A stretch of 64,000 bases of DNA from Arachnopeziza araneosa (taxonomy: Eukaryota > Ascomycota > Leotiomycetes > Helotiales > Arachnopezizaceae): the NCBI GenBank assembly GCA_003988855.1, contig QYAI01000029.1, positions 147,070 through 211,069 of the forward strand. The letters run 5' to 3'. The notes below the pieces were generated by a model that was given only the letters and a program-made list of their open reading frames with translations, made no database searches and was not told the origin of the DNA. This document shows positions 1-12,700 of this stretch, piece by piece; position 1 is the first letter of the stretch; each line of letters begins with the position of its first letter. Made by a program: the position numbers and the translations under genes.

Positions 1-776
1 ACCTCTCATAGGGCTGACAGGGCTGATAGGGCTGAAATGCCTGTCTGCCAAGAAACCCAAATCAGTTAGGCGATGCCAGGCGGTGAAGCCCACTATGCCA
101 CTAGGTATGGTGCTTCTCCACGAAAGGGACTATCTCCTCCATGTTCGAATAGCTGCGAAGACGGGGTATAAGCTTGTTCTTATGATCTGGTATCAAGTGA
201 AACTTTTTCTCTGACTCAGTGCTCCGTAGTAATTTGCTTACAGGAGAAAACCTCCCGTTGGTTCCTTGCCTGACCTGATCCAAGGGAGTCTTTGAACATG
301 GCAATGCTTCTTAACTGGACATAACAAAGATTCTTAACAAGCATCAATATGGTTTTTGATTTTATGTAGCACCATTTCTTTGTCTTCGATCATGATACCA
401 GCGCCGGAAGCAGTAAGGTATCTTGGAATTGCTCTTTCCTTCAAACCTTTGTCTAGGCGGTCAAGCTTTATCGCTTCTCACTTCCGAGTATCTCAAGTCC
501 TTACCAAGTCAAATTTTTTGTAGCAGAAAATCATTTTGTTCGCATCAAAATTTCCTTCTGCCTCTGGTTGTCTATCGTAAAGCAACAGTTCTGTGCCAAA
601 TGGCCATGGCATCTGGTTCGTCTGTATGATATCTTAAGGCTTAACCTTGTACTGATTTGTGATTCGGCCACTAGGTAGCGATGTAGACCAGATTCGGCAA
701 GCTAGGATTCGGAGGCGACGAGACAGACATCGGATGTTATACGGTATTGTACATTCTGTCTTTGAAATCCAGTTCA
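1..776. other. Intergenic / upstream region
   Basis: No supported gene. Positions 11-36 hold three imperfect tandem copies of a GGGCTGAYA-type 9-mer. Short open frames here lack protein-like composition. The region probably contains the promoter of the hypothetical gene that begins near 777. Confidence 0.5.
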
Positions 777-3700
777 ATGAGGGGCAGAGCCTATGAGACC
801 TATCCAATGAGTCCTTCGTTCCCCCTCCTCTCAACTACTCTCTCAAGCACAAAACTAAAATATTGGCAGATCCACTTGGAACACTCCTACCAAGACGTAA
901 GAGACTTCCTAAATAATCAGCTCTCCAAGCGTCTTCAACGTATACTGACCTTGGTTTTGAACAGCCCAACGGCTACAGCGTATACAAGGGCTCACTCACG
1001 AAGCGCAAAGAACCACCCATCCTGTCGGAGAAGTTGGGTCCACTAACTGGAATTTCTTGAGACGTACACGGAAGAGCGGATTGACACCAGTGCCAACTGA
1101 CATTGACTATCAGATCACGGAGAGTAACCAAGAGAGGGAGAAAGATACACGGGCAAAATGGTCGCAACGCATGGTATTTCATGGCTTCACTAGCCTCGAA
1201 CTTCAAAAAATGGGTAGTCTGATTTATAAGGACAATGACAACTCAACGTGTGACTTAGTCAATCCAATGCATCCAGCATTCCAAAAACCGAGGTGGTTTA
1301 CGGAACGGCAACTGTCAGAGTGGAAAGGTGCCGTTCCTATCTATGGCGATTCGACCAAGTTCTGGTTGGTATGTCGCTGTTTAAACAAACATATCCTGTA
1401 AGAATCAATCTAACATATTAATTATGTTAGGCGGAAAATGACAATGTATGGAAGATTCTGGAGCCATGTTGCCGGTTGGCTTCGATTGTTCTGCAATCTG
1501 CATCTCAATATCCATGGTATTCGCCTTCGAATATTTAAATTAATAATTGAAAACTAATTAGATATAACCTCAGGGTTGATGCTCTACTGAACGACAACGT
1601 AAGACAGATTCCTGATACCGAACCCGAGGATGGTTACCTCGAGGAGTTCTTTCCACGATCCGTTGCAGATCGGTCCCGACCCGGTGAGAGCCAAAAAATT
1701 GACAGGATATTACTAGCGATCGTCCCGAGAATAAGATTATTGCTCTTTAGTGGCTACACTGATCCACAAACACACTTACCTGTAGCTAGGACGCCAACCG
1801 ACGGTATGCATGCCGGCAGCTTCTTGGGCGATTACCAGCTCCTATGTATAAGTATAGAGAGCTTGCAGCCGCTACTGAGAACTGATCTTTGTCCGGCGGA
1901 GAGGTTTGTCATTCCTAGAGACTGTCTTAAATAGCGGTTGCTGACTTTTTTTGAATAGGTTACAATGTACATGGCTTGTTGCATCTATCATCTTACACGA
2001 GTTTATGGTCTGCTCATCCGACTTATCGTTCTTAGCACCGCACTAACTTTTACAGCATGCAGCCGGAAGACTGATTCGAGACCAACGTCCTGCAACGGCA
2101 CCCCGATCTGAACGCGAGCCCTTTTATGAAAGCGAGGAGCTCTCTGAGATAGGCTTCTCATTCGAAGACAAGGTACACGATTGTTTCTTCCCCTCTGATA
2201 ACCTATTTTGAATGTTCCGGTAGATCGTTGACAATAATGTCTAGGTTTGGGGTGGGTATGCAAAAGAATGCCCACATGGTGAACATCTGGAAAGAGGAGG
2301 GCCAGGGCTGGCAAAATTGATGATTATGAAAAGCAACTGGTTTAGGGAATGTAGTGCAAATTATATGCCAGGCATTTATCCCGTCATCCCTCGACAGCCT
2401 ACTCCTCCTGATCCAAATGATATCGTCTTTCGCCAATTCGATAACTGGCCAGTCCCAACAAGCTGGGTCAAAAATTTGTTTCAACCTTTGTTATGGAAAA
2501 ATGTGAAGACGAAAGGCGTCGAAGCAGCCTACTTAGGTCCCCTGACTGTTGGAAGTAAGACACTCTTATCAGAATTTCTCTCTTTGAGTCTGCTCTCACG
2601 TGTTTAATGTCTACACATGCTACTTAAACTGCTATCTTTTATGGAATAGAAAAAAATTGTACTGACTATACCAGCTCGACGTATTTCAGGAGAAGAGAGG
2701 CTTCCAAGAAACTTTAGAATGCTTCACGAGTCTGTGTTGGGCAATCGATTTCCTACGCCCAGCATATCGATAGGAGATTCAGATGAAGTTGTAAGATTGA
2801 AAGAGGAAGAGGCTAGGAGGATACAACAACGATATGATATATCCCACGCTATAGGAGCTGATATCATTGATACTTTTCGATTGAGTCACGATTTCTCTCC
2901 GGGAGGCTCGGAGACCGAGGACGATATCGAAAAAGAAGTTTACACTTGTCCTCGTTGGGATGAAATTACTAAATACCTGTTTGCAAACCGTGCACCACTT
3001 CAGCTGGGGCTCGATTCCATGACAATCATGTCGGAACCGGCCTTTTATCGTTACATACAAGATTATGGAGGGATCCAGCTAACGCCTAGGGAATTTAGAG
3101 ATTTTCTAGGGACAGCTGATGCCAGGGGTCAACTCTTCTTGTATGAAGCATTTCCTGGTGCTGGCTGCCTCATGCGAATTGATGCTGGGTGGCCACCGCT
3201 GACGCATCCACACAAACTTCCAGATCCAAACAGCTCAGTGTCAGATGACATGATTAGTGATCTGACTGCAGCCATTGAAACCTCTGACCTAGCAGATTTT
3301 GCATATGGTTGGTTCAAAGAGCCAGGAGATATGAGCCTAAGCCAGTTCTTGGCATGCTTGACTAGGGTATCTAATACATCAAATATCCTCCGACACAGAC
3401 TTCGAGACGGTATCCTTGAGTATATAGATAACGGTGGTATACGAATCACGTAAGCACTCTGGACTGCTAGAATAATTTGAAAATGCCCAAGCTAAGGATA
3501 TCAGGTTCGGCCCCGAGGGGGTGGTCAGATTCCTGTGGACAGAGGAAGAACTCGTCGATCTTCAGGATGAATGGCCAACTCCGTTCCGGGTTAGCATGAT
3601 TAACAGATGGAAGCGCAGAGCCCGCAGATGTTTAGCAATTTGGGAAGGGCGCAATCCTTCTCCTTCACTCCCGAGTGATCTATCTTCTACTTCTTCTCCT

Positions 3701-4004
3701 TATCTACCTTCAATCCAAGGGGATGATGATGGTGGTGGTGGTGACGACGACGATAGTCATATGGATACGGGTGGAGATGATGACGATGGTCAGGATGATG
3801 ATGCTAGCGATACTGAGATGAGCGGTGTAAGTTCTTAAATCTACAACCGGAACCATCAGTATGTGGATCAGCCGTACTCTCCTTCCATCACCTATGTAAC
3901 TTCCGTCTGTATATTCGAAGCTAATCAAGCCAGATTGTTTAATACTACAGCTGGTTAAGTTGTTGATACCGGAGGAGGTACTAAGCGTCGAAGAGAGGAA
4001 ATGA
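777..4004 (+). CDS. Conserved-looking hypothetical protein, at least nine exons, acidic tail
   Basis: I do not recognise a named family. From 1057 to 4004 nine exons join into one open frame of 780 codons including the stop: 1057-1368, 1431-1516, 1574-1903, 1959-2007, 2056-2172, 2245-2554, 2690-3449, 3505-3826 and 3951-4004. All internal junctions use GT/AG and keep phase. The protein contains a W-K-I-L-E-P segment, a V-W-G-G-Y-A-K-E-C-P motif, and a C-terminal stretch of Asp/Gly repeats (about 3720-3810) before a short basic/hydrophobic end. If the last intron (3827-3950, GTAAGT...CTACAG) is retained, translation stops at 3838. Upstream, an ATG at 777 opens an exon to 896 that splices well to 965, but that frame stops at about 1058 and does not join the 1057 frame. 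The true start is therefore unresolved: either a sequence error or a real frameshift. No signal peptide or enzyme motif is visible. Confidence 0.6.
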
Positions 4005-5255
4005 TGACGATGAGCTCATACAGAGAATAGCATCGTGACCAAAAACTGATATTGGGATTTCGGAAGAGGATCATCAGATTGCTGAGTTTCTTGAAACTCA
4101 TGATTTTTGAGAGTGGGGTAGAGAGATCAAAGGGGGTGGACCTTTGAAAGGTGTATATACTCTACCGTTCTTGAGTCGTACAGTTTTTCTTTCGGTAGTG
4201 AAATTGGAGTTTTGGATTAAAAATGAGCACTTAAATGTAAACAGGATTTATCTTTTAACTCATTCATATTTTCAGTACAGCAAGTCGTCTTTCATCAGGG
4301 CTACTGCGTGATTGTAGATTTGACAGCTAGTGGATCCCTCCGCTATCAACGCAAAACTTTATCGTCCGACCCATCTTCAAGTATCGCGCCATGGCTAGTC
4401 TATAAATCTACCATCTTCACCAACCAACATCTGGACTTGAATCCTGCGAGCGCCGGCTGAACTACCCGTCTTTGCTATGCGGGTTCAATACTGGGTTCAC
4501 TAGCGAGTTCACCAAATACGATGCGGATGAAAGTCGTTGGAGCTCTTTGTTGTGTTATGTAGATTGATGGTGGTTGTGAAGGGTTTGATGTTGGAAGTAC
4601 TTAGGTTACTTAGATATACTTTCAAGTGTTGTCGCTGTCGATTGTCTCTGTTTACTTTCCGTAGCCTGAGTGTGGCGTTCATTCTCTGACAGTAAAAAGT
4701 AAGCTTATAGGAAAATACTGGTATTACAGTGTCAATTAACTCATATTCGTCTATTTTATTGCTTCAATGTATTCAGTGTGCGAGATACGCAGGCAAGGAA
4801 GGTTTGCTTGTCAAGTGTTTTGGTTGTCGATTCCCGCTTTCTATATTCCATTTATTGTTATTACAGCCTAATATCAATTCCTATAGATACAAATTATGTT
4901 TATACACGGTTTCTAAATGTGGATACTCCTGTTCGACAATGTGCTCTTCAGAGAACAGAGGGTGTAGTTGATATTCGTGAGGTACAATGAGCTTCGAAAT
5001 TCTCGCTTAAGTCAGGGGTTAGGCGGATCGACTATCGCGAGATCGTCGGTCCATAGAATATATTCAGAGAAGAGTGAATGCAGATATACTCACGTGAAGT
5101 GAAGCGAGATCCCACAGAGGAGACTTTCTTGGTCTATTTATTCTTCCGTCGCGAGTTTACAATTGCACCGCAGCACCAACAGAACCACCAACCACTACCA
5201 ACCACCAACCACCACACCAACACCACCACCAAAGACACCATTCTCGCCATCAGAG
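4005..5255. other. Intergenic region
   Basis: AT-rich, no supported gene. The open frames at about 4729-4990 are short and Cys/Ser/Tyr-rich with no recognisable motif. The CA-rich stretch just before 5256 (CCACCACC-type runs, 5160-5235) looks like a fungal 5' untranslated leader of the next gene. Confidence 0.5.
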
Positions 5256-5633
5256 ATGGCACCAAGCAAGCAATCTCCCAGCAAGGCCCGTCGCCAGAGT
5301 AGCCCTCTGCCAAAGAGCCCCTCGAGCAAGAAGAGCCCTGGACGGGTCGAGAAGCAGAGAAAGGTCGAGCAGACCTGCTCTGCCAAACTCGCCCGCAATG
5401 TCCTTGGCGCCATTGCTCGGGGCAAGATTCTGTTCTGCCCAGCGCCAATGGAGGGAATCGAGTACGAGGCGTCACCGTCGGCTGCGATGGAGGGCGTCGA
5501 GTACGAGGTCCCGCTGGCCCCGCTGGCTCCACTCCCGCTCCTCTCATGGGGAGCCATGGATTGGGAGCCTGAGGTCGCCAGAGCGCTGGTGGAACAGGCA
5601 GAGTGGTACGACAGCGATGGGTGGATTGAATAG
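5256..5633 (+). CDS. Small Ser/Lys/Pro-rich hypothetical protein
   Basis: An intronless frame of 125 residues starts at ATG 5256, in a good context (purine at -3, G at +4) and directly after a CA-rich leader. An upstream in-frame codon at 5163 would lengthen it, but that stretch is leader-like. The N-terminal third is basic and Ser/Pro-rich (KSPSSKKSPG). The middle has a short helical segment (KLARNVLGAIARGK). The C-terminal half has two copies of a MEGxEYE motif about 15 residues apart, then a Pro/Leu run and an acidic Trp/Glu-rich end. I know no family for it. It could be a disordered nuclear protein, but that is inference from composition. Codon-level composition (GC-rich third positions) supports real coding. 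Confidence 0.5.
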   Translation: MAPSKQSPSKARRQSSPLPKSPSSKKSPGRVEKQRKVEQTCSAKLARNVLGAIARGKILFCPAPMEGIEYEASPSAAMEGVEYEVPLAPLAPLPLLSWGAMDWEPEVARALVEQAEWYDSDGWIE

Positions 5634-5806
5634 GTACGTGATTTTTGTTGTCGTTTCTTTATCTGCGTCGTTTAATGCCTCCTGCAGCCACACATTGTTC
5701 AAAACACACAAAGACTCTTGTCTGATCAACTCTATCCACATCCTGTACTCCCATCTCTTCTTTTTCTTTTCATCTTTCATCAATCGATCTGGTTCAAGAG
5801 TTCGCG

Positions 5807-6833
5807 ATGGAAAAGATACATCAGCTCAAAGCTGAGGATGTAACCATCTCATCTCCGATCTCAAGACCACCACACCTCCTCTCATCCCAGCATCACCCCA
5901 ACATCTTCTCAGCCGCAAGAACAAGAACAAAAGCTTACATGGGCCCGTGCGAAGAGCAGATCCTCCGAGAGTTTAGCACGGAAGTGGAGACAACCACTTC
6001 CTCCTCTCATCCCAAAAAAAACAACACACGGCAAGAAAGTCTCAACACCAGAGCAGCAAGGTCTCCAATGGAGGCATTAGAATTGTGAGTCGCCACACCA
6101 ATGTCATATAGTATATATGAAGATGAGGCATCCGCTGATGATCCGTGCTAGCTCTCTCGAAACCGGCAGATTCTCCGACCTCACGGTCACTCACACGACG
6201 AAGAAATGGAACGCACACAGGGTGATTGTCTGTTCACAATCACGCGTTCTCGAAGCAAGGATCCAGACACATCAAGGCAACTTCCACCTCTCTCTACACG
6301 ATCACGATCTCACCGCCGTATGTCACATGATGGAGTTCCTTTACACAAGCAATTACACGACTCACGACCACCTCTCTTCTTCCTCTCTCTCTACGCACGT
6401 CTCCGTCTTCACGCTATCCGTCATGTTTGATATACCTTCTCTCTCTTCGCTCGCCGTCGACAATTTCCGGCACACTCTATACTCATACGTCACGTCACCA
6501 GATGTATATTTCGATACTGTACGGACCGTCTATAAATGCACTGATGCTAGAAATCCGGGGTTAAGGAAGTCGGTTGTGAATGCTGCAATCTCTGGGATGG
6601 GGGTTTTGTTATCTGATGAGAATCATGTTCGAGAGGGGTTTTTCATATTGTTGAAGGAAGTAAATGAGTTTCAAGAGGATGTTTTGAGGATGTTGGGGGA
6701 CAGGTTAGAAAGGCCGGTGGCGATTATTCAAGAACTTTGTGGAGACTGTGGTCCGATGGGGGAGGGCGATGGGTATGAAGTCACGACGGAGTGCAAGGGG
6801 TGCGGGGAGCTGAGGACGTTGAGCTTCAATTGA
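5807..6833 (+). CDS. BTB/POZ domain protein
   Basis: Two exons (5807-6084 and 6152-6833; 67-nt intron with GTGAGT donor and GCTAG acceptor) give 319 residues. Exon 1 encodes a low-complexity Ser/Thr-rich leader. Exon 2 opens with the typical BTB entry F-S-D-L-T-V, followed by W-x-A-H-R-V-I-V-C-S-Q-S (residues about 100-130) and the hydrophobic core ending in V-C-H-M-M-E-F-L-Y-T-S-N-Y. This arrangement is standard for fungal BTB proteins of unknown function, which may act as Cullin-3 adaptors or oligomerisation platforms. The C-terminus has two CxxC-like pairs (C-G-D-C and C-K-G-C-G) that might bind zinc. Three copies of a 65-bp repeat begin within a few bases of the stop codon. Identity as BTB is clear; the target is unknown. 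Confidence 0.85.
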
Positions 6834-6837
6834 AGAT

Positions 6838-7035
6838 TTGGAAGTTGGAAATCAGAGCGAAGTACGAGTACACCTTGTTGAGGATTATGATGGACAATGG
6901 CGTTGAAGTTTGGAAATCAGAGCGAAGTACGAGTACACCTTGTTGAGGATTATGATGGACAATGGCGTTAAAGTTTGGAAATCAGAGCGAAGTACGAGCA
7001 CACATTGTTGAGGATTATGATGGATATTGGCGTTG
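6838..7035. repeat. 65-bp tandem repeat, three copies
   Basis: The block containing GGAAATCAGAGCGAAGTACG recurs at 6847, 6912 and 6977, an exact 65-bp spacing, with only a few substitutions between copies. The array starts immediately after the BTB stop codon and lies in its likely 3' untranslated region. Because 65 is not a multiple of 3, the array is unlikely to be coding. Confidence 0.95.
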
Positions 7036-7192
7036 AAGTCTGGAAAATACCACGAAATGAAGGCGTTGGATATTGGCTCTGTGGTGGGCGGCCTGCCAGG
7101 ACTTGGTTTCACCCTTCCACCAATACGGTGGTCTGCTGATTCTCAAGGGCTTGGAACCGCGGTAAATTATGTTTGTTCAAAATCATGTTTCT

Positions 7193-9769
7193 CTAGAATT
7201 GGGGATACAGTTGTTGGGTGTAATCAAATCCTCCAAGTTCCAAACCATTTGTTGGGTATGCATCTGTGATTGTCAATATAAATACAAAAATTAGTCGGAA
7301 TAATAGTACTCACCCCAGAAAATCGAATCAAACAAATCCATTGGCGACATATTCAGTGTCTGCTCGAGAGTTTGGGGATCAGATCCACCCATGGGTATCA
7401 TCTGTGTATAATCGATCCTAGAATTCATCAAATCACGAACGCCGGTTTTTTATGGTTAAACTTACGGTGGCATCATACCGTTCTGCATGCTAGCCATTGC
7501 AAGTGCAGCATCTTGCTGCTCAAATTGGCTTGGATTTTGAGTGGTCATCATTTGAGTCTCTGGGATAGAAGTAGGCTTTGCTTCAACTACCCAGCCATGA
7601 TCATAGATATTCTTCAAGGCTACCAGGGCTCGCGATAAAGGACCACTGAGTTCAATATCTTTCCCTGAGTCAGGAGTAGTGCCTTCTTTTGCTGCTTGTG
7701 CTGATAATGCAGTGATCAGGTTCCCCTGCAATTGCCTGACCTCTGGATCCGTTTTAGTTTCACCTAGTATACCGAGAAGTACAGCAGACGAGAGACCGTG
7801 GTACGTGAATGCCCAAGATCGGGTCGGAATTACACTGAGCGAGTGCATCTTCAGGTACATTCGTACGGTCTCTGTTAGATTTTGCTTGCACTTCTCGCCT
7901 AGAGCGGCTTTCTGAGAGAGATTAAGCCCAGGCGTCTCTCCACGTCGGAGCGCTGGTCGACAAAACACTGATACAATAAAAGAAGTATGCAAACAGATTC
8001 CATAATGGTGTAGTCGATCTTGTAGCGTGACACAAGTTTCTGTCGACCTGAGTCTGGGGGCCACTCGATGGCGAATACTTTCCACTTCAATCGCATCTGC
8101 CACGATCTGATCATAGTTCGGCTCGTAGTTAGAGTCGTTTTTAACCCCTTGGACAATTTTCTGGCACAGATGATACATGGCTTCGGTGTACGTAAAGCCA
8201 TCTGTAAGAGCTGTTGGACCTAGTGGGAGTTGACATCTGGTCATGACAGCAATAGGAGAACGGTCGAAAGAGAGAGAAAGCAGGCTATCTTGCCATACTA
8301 TTGACCACCTAGGAGATATGAGCTTTAACAAAATACTCCAAAAAGTTTCTCACCATAGTTTTCTTCGCGGCAGTTCATCAGAGGGTGGAGCTGATCGTCC
8401 TCCCTCATTTGGTGCTCGATGCAAGCCAAGAGCTTGAGCAAGCCTACACGTCAGTCCAATCAACGCCCACGATGCTTCAGCTTTCATATCGTTCGCCAAT
8501 ACAAAACCTAATATAAGCAGGGCTTGAAGGGATTCTAAGGTTGGTCGGATGAGAAAGTTTGAGAGTCGCAAACAGTGGAATGAGGTTTGGACTAATAAAT
8601 GTCAGTTGAATCACAAGTGATAATTGTTTCTCGTACCGAATCCCTGTGATGCTGTAGTTCTTTTGTGATACGAAGACTCAGAATAATTGCATGAGACCGC
8701 AAGAACAGCAAACAGCATACCGAGCCATGCTGACGAAACACCCTTGCTTCCATTCGCGGGATGTTTCGAACTTGCAGTTCGGTCTTCTAGATAGATACAC
8801 AGCTTGGACTCGAAGTCATCAATGTCGATGAGGAGTCCCCAAAATGGTTGAACGATCTGCTTGAATATCTGAAACGCTCTACATTTAGGTCAGCAGAATA
8901 TTCCATGGCTCTTGATCTGGCACTAACTTTAGGATTTCCTTGTCTGACGGTAATGCAGCCCCAATATCATTCCGGATCTTGTCCATATGCCCTTTCGACA
9001 TGAACGGGTAAGGGGCAGCTGAAATTTGCAATCCTAGTATTGGCATGATGTCTTTTCGAATGACATCTTGTTCGCTATCACCTGAAGGTTGTCTAGATCT
9101 GGTCTCGTCACTTAGAAATGCAGCGATACTATTCTGTCCTAGATACCGAGACTCATTTGCATCGTCTTCATCTGCGGAGAAGATTAGTAAGGAAACTCTC
9201 GGAGGTTCTCGGGATGTTAAATTATTAGTGAATATCTATTTGAGGCTCAATGGACCAACGAGACTCGTTCCCATTGACTCCGTATGCAGTCTGGTATCTT
9301 AAGGTCTCCTCCGAGTCTCCTCCGAAGAGTGTGTGGTTCATGTGGTTCTCCTCAATTGCAAAGCGAAATTCGACCTACCTGTTGTTCTTGGCCATCGATC
9401 ATCTCCACGCCTAGAGGAGTTCTCGCTACCTGGAGAAAGGCCTCGTTTCACACCAGCAACCGGACCGCCCGATGGTCTTGAGCCATGCTGCTTGGGATTA
9501 TAGTTGCAGAGATTGGCATGATCTCGTTTGACACAGTTCTCACACGGTTGTTTGTTATCACACTTCACTTTGCGCTGCCTACAGGGCCAACACGCGGTTC
9601 CTGTTCATTTTCAGCCTGTGTAATATGTGTTGTGGTCGCAATGGGTGAGAATCCTGATAACCCGAGGTTGGAACAACATACCGTAACGAACTTTGCGATG
9701 AGAATGGATAATGCGACTGGCTTCTTCCGGGGTAAGCCCATCAACTAGATCCCGTGGAGACTCACTCAT
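7193..9769 (-). CDS. Zn2Cys6 fungal-specific transcription factor
   Basis: The gene reads right to left. The first exon (from ATG 9769; an in-frame upstream ATG at 10012 is possible) ends in K-V-R-Y-G. It splices over a short intron to the zinc cluster, which fits CX2CX6CX5CX2CX8C (A-C-W-P-C-R-Q-R-K-V-K-C at about 9540-9590). Downstream segments contain a Y-L-G-Q-N-S motif, then the Fungal_trans middle homology region with A-Q-A-L-G-L-H-R (about 8410-8440) and W-Q-D-S-L-L-S-L-S-F-D-R. The C-terminus spreads over two further small exons: one about 7314-7418 with M-D-L-F-D-S-I-F-W, and a last exon ending in Q-L-Y-P-Q-F with its stop at 7193-7195. The intron between the zinc cluster and the linker (about 9370-9470) is not certain. 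Expected role: a DNA-binding nuclear regulator recognising CGG half sites, target unknown. No break is evident. Confidence 0.85.
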
Positions 9770-12700
9770 TGTGGCGCTAGACTCCTCGTTTGATAAAGGG
9801 GAGTTGGTACTTAGAGCTCCATCGGAGAAGTGTCGGTGATATAGATGCAATTCCGAGATTTCGTCGGCGACAGTGGAAACCTTTAGGTTAGGCATAGCCT
9901 CAAAAACTAGCGCACACGTGATGATACGAGCTGATGGCTCCACACTTCTCCCCCTTTGCTTTTGTTGTGATCGGCTCTCTTCTGAAGTGATGAGTGATCT
10001 GAATTCCGTCAAGCTCTCCAGTTCGTTTGCGTCGAAGTTGATCCAACGAGGCTTGGAGAACAGTTACAAGCTGCTTACATGATAAGCCTGCAGACAAGCG
10101 TCAGCGTCCTGCATATAGCCACGAGTCGTGTCCCGCAAACCACCCAGGCTTGGCTTTAAATTCTTTGAGGATCGCCAAGGGAGATGGTTTCAAGCTGCAT
10201 TGATTTCCGGCAGCGTTGTTCCCATTTTGCTTGGTGAGAACGGCCGTGAGCCAATACCGGTAGTCAATCGTGTTCCGCTTTTTTTCCACCAGAATACATC
10301 AATTTCGCATGTTCGAACTGCTCCAATAAGTCTTTACTTCTTTCACAGCATATCCAAACATTCCTACCCTCCCGAGGTCAGCCTTTGGATGTTTATGTCA
10401 CGTGATACCCAATATCACCAGCTGGAAGCTGCCAAAGGAAATCCCTGCTGAGATAGCGAAAACTGCAAACTACCTGGTATGCGTAATAAACAGTTAGTTT
10501 ACTGTGGAGAGAACTATAAGATGGGAGGCATGTTGTTAGGAGGCAGAAACGACATATCAGAAGTCTGGCGTAAATTGGAGCCACTTGAAGGCTGGGGCGA
10601 ATCGCTCGGCTCTAGAGGATAGAATCAGAAGTTTAGGAACAGTTTGCTAAGCAGTGGGGACAGTGTACTTGATGAAGGAGACGTTAGAACTAGACCAGTA
10701 AATGTAGATGTCTACCAGCCCCCAAATGGAAGAGCTTAGGCAGGCGGGTTAAAGTTGATGAGAAGTTCAGAAACCTTTGTGGTAAAGCTAGAAAAGCTTT
10801 AAACCTCTGGAAAGCAAAGATGGCGCAGCGCTGAAATTGTAGAGGGTTGTGTCTGTAGAGCTGAATGTTTGGTATACGATCAACACGAGTTGATATATAG
10901 ATGTGAGTTGTGGCAGCGGAAATGCAAAGTACCTAATATCTAGGTATCTGGATACGTAAGTTTGAATACCATATTTCCATCAAAGTTCATGCTAAGAGAC
11001 CAAAACACCGAGAACTGTCATTTGCTTAACGTGTTTAAAAAATCCCATCGTATCAACCAGCCACACGATTGTCTTCCCAGGCCAGTTTTACCAATTGATT
11101 CCTAATTGCCCGTTGTAGTGATTAAATATGTTTTCCTTCATTTAAGTTGTCTCAATAGCTCGTCCATGAGATCGTCCTGCTTGTTAGATGCGTTTGAAGA
11201 TCAGTGTTGAGTAATGCTAGTCAACAGACGATGTATAGCCTCTCGATAACATTGGTCTTCACAAGGTAGAAAATGAGCTCACATTGGTTCCAGACCAGAT
11301 CCTCAATTTTATTTTCCAGTGATTCTGTAATAATACATTACTCTTACGCATTGTTTTCTTGTCGCGGTGTAAATATGCGGGATTATATTCACCTTTGTTA
11401 GGTACAATACAGAATTAAATAAGTGGATTTGCTTTCACCGACATCGCGCCAAAATAGCAACAAAAATCAGCAAGGAGGTGAATTGAAAAGTAACACTCTG
11501 GGGTTAGCTGTACTAGTTAACAAAATTCCTCAAGGAGGGGTTAGCCTGATTAGTGAATTAGTCCAATAATCATCAGCAAGGAGGGGTATAGAAAAGTAAC
11601 TTTTAGAGTTAGCCGATGCTGAAACCAACCCTTAGCGACAGGGCGAATTGTAGATAGACGACTTCTTTTTTTACAATTTTTATCCTTGATTTAACTCGTT
11701 ATCTAATTACAGTTGAGATATCCGAGGTTTATTTTTTGGCTCGAGTCTTTCAGGTGCACGTGGTCTTTTTCTGTCAAAGAATCAAAAAGATTTGTAGCTT
11801 TCTATTCTCGTAAGCTGATGCTTCCATGGACTCTCTTGTCTTGCTTCCGTGTATAACGAAATTTTCGAAATACCTTCCGATACTCTTCCTCAGCGCTCTG
11901 ATCACAACAGTCCGCCGGTGGCTTCCTTCAGAATTTTAACCGAGTACACTTAGTCGAAATAAGATCCTTCCTTGCTTTATGTAAGCGAACAGACTTCGGC
12001 GATCATTATTCTTGATTTTAATCTGGTTATATTGAGGAATGAGTCCGAAAGTTGAGTGTAGATTCTTTGGTACTTGATTTTCTGATCTTTGAAGCTCAAA
12101 ATTGATCACCGCAAGTGAGACAGAAACCCATTCATTAGATCTTTGTAATAAATTTGCCTCTTTAGAGTTATTACAAGTTTTATGATAGGATCACCGGCTT
12201 CAAGCTCTGGTTTTTGGTCTTGAAGTTGTGTAGCCACTTTGCCACTTTGCCTTGTGAACTGTGTGAAGATATCTCAGCAATGAATTATTATCTAACTCTA
12301 CAAGAATCAGCACTCGGCTTACCATTGTTACACTCTCTTTGAAGTTCCTAAGAGAAAGCCCTATCGAGCAGACTGATCGTCTTTCCGGATTTATTCTTTG
12401 CCATTTTCCTATCAGTAGCTTATTGTTGTAATTTTATTCTTCGCGTTCAACTTTTTCTTTCTCGCCCAGCTCTCTAATCTCTTGTTCGAAAAGTTGCTGG
12501 GTCTTTTATGTGTGAATTCGCTACCTAAGTAAATCTGCACACATTAAATGGAATTGAAATTTATTATTCTTGAAGTGATTTGTTATATTGGTCAGGAATT
12601 AGATCAATTGCTCTCAAGCAAAAGTTGGCTGAAGGTGAAGAGATGGTGGATCAACGGAGAGCTCGAAAAAGAAAGGCTGGTATTCTACTCCCAGAATATT

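Noticed and set aside
4470..4500. Possible tRNA B-box (GGGTTCAATAC)
   Set aside because: No matching A-box or cloverleaf could be drawn around it.
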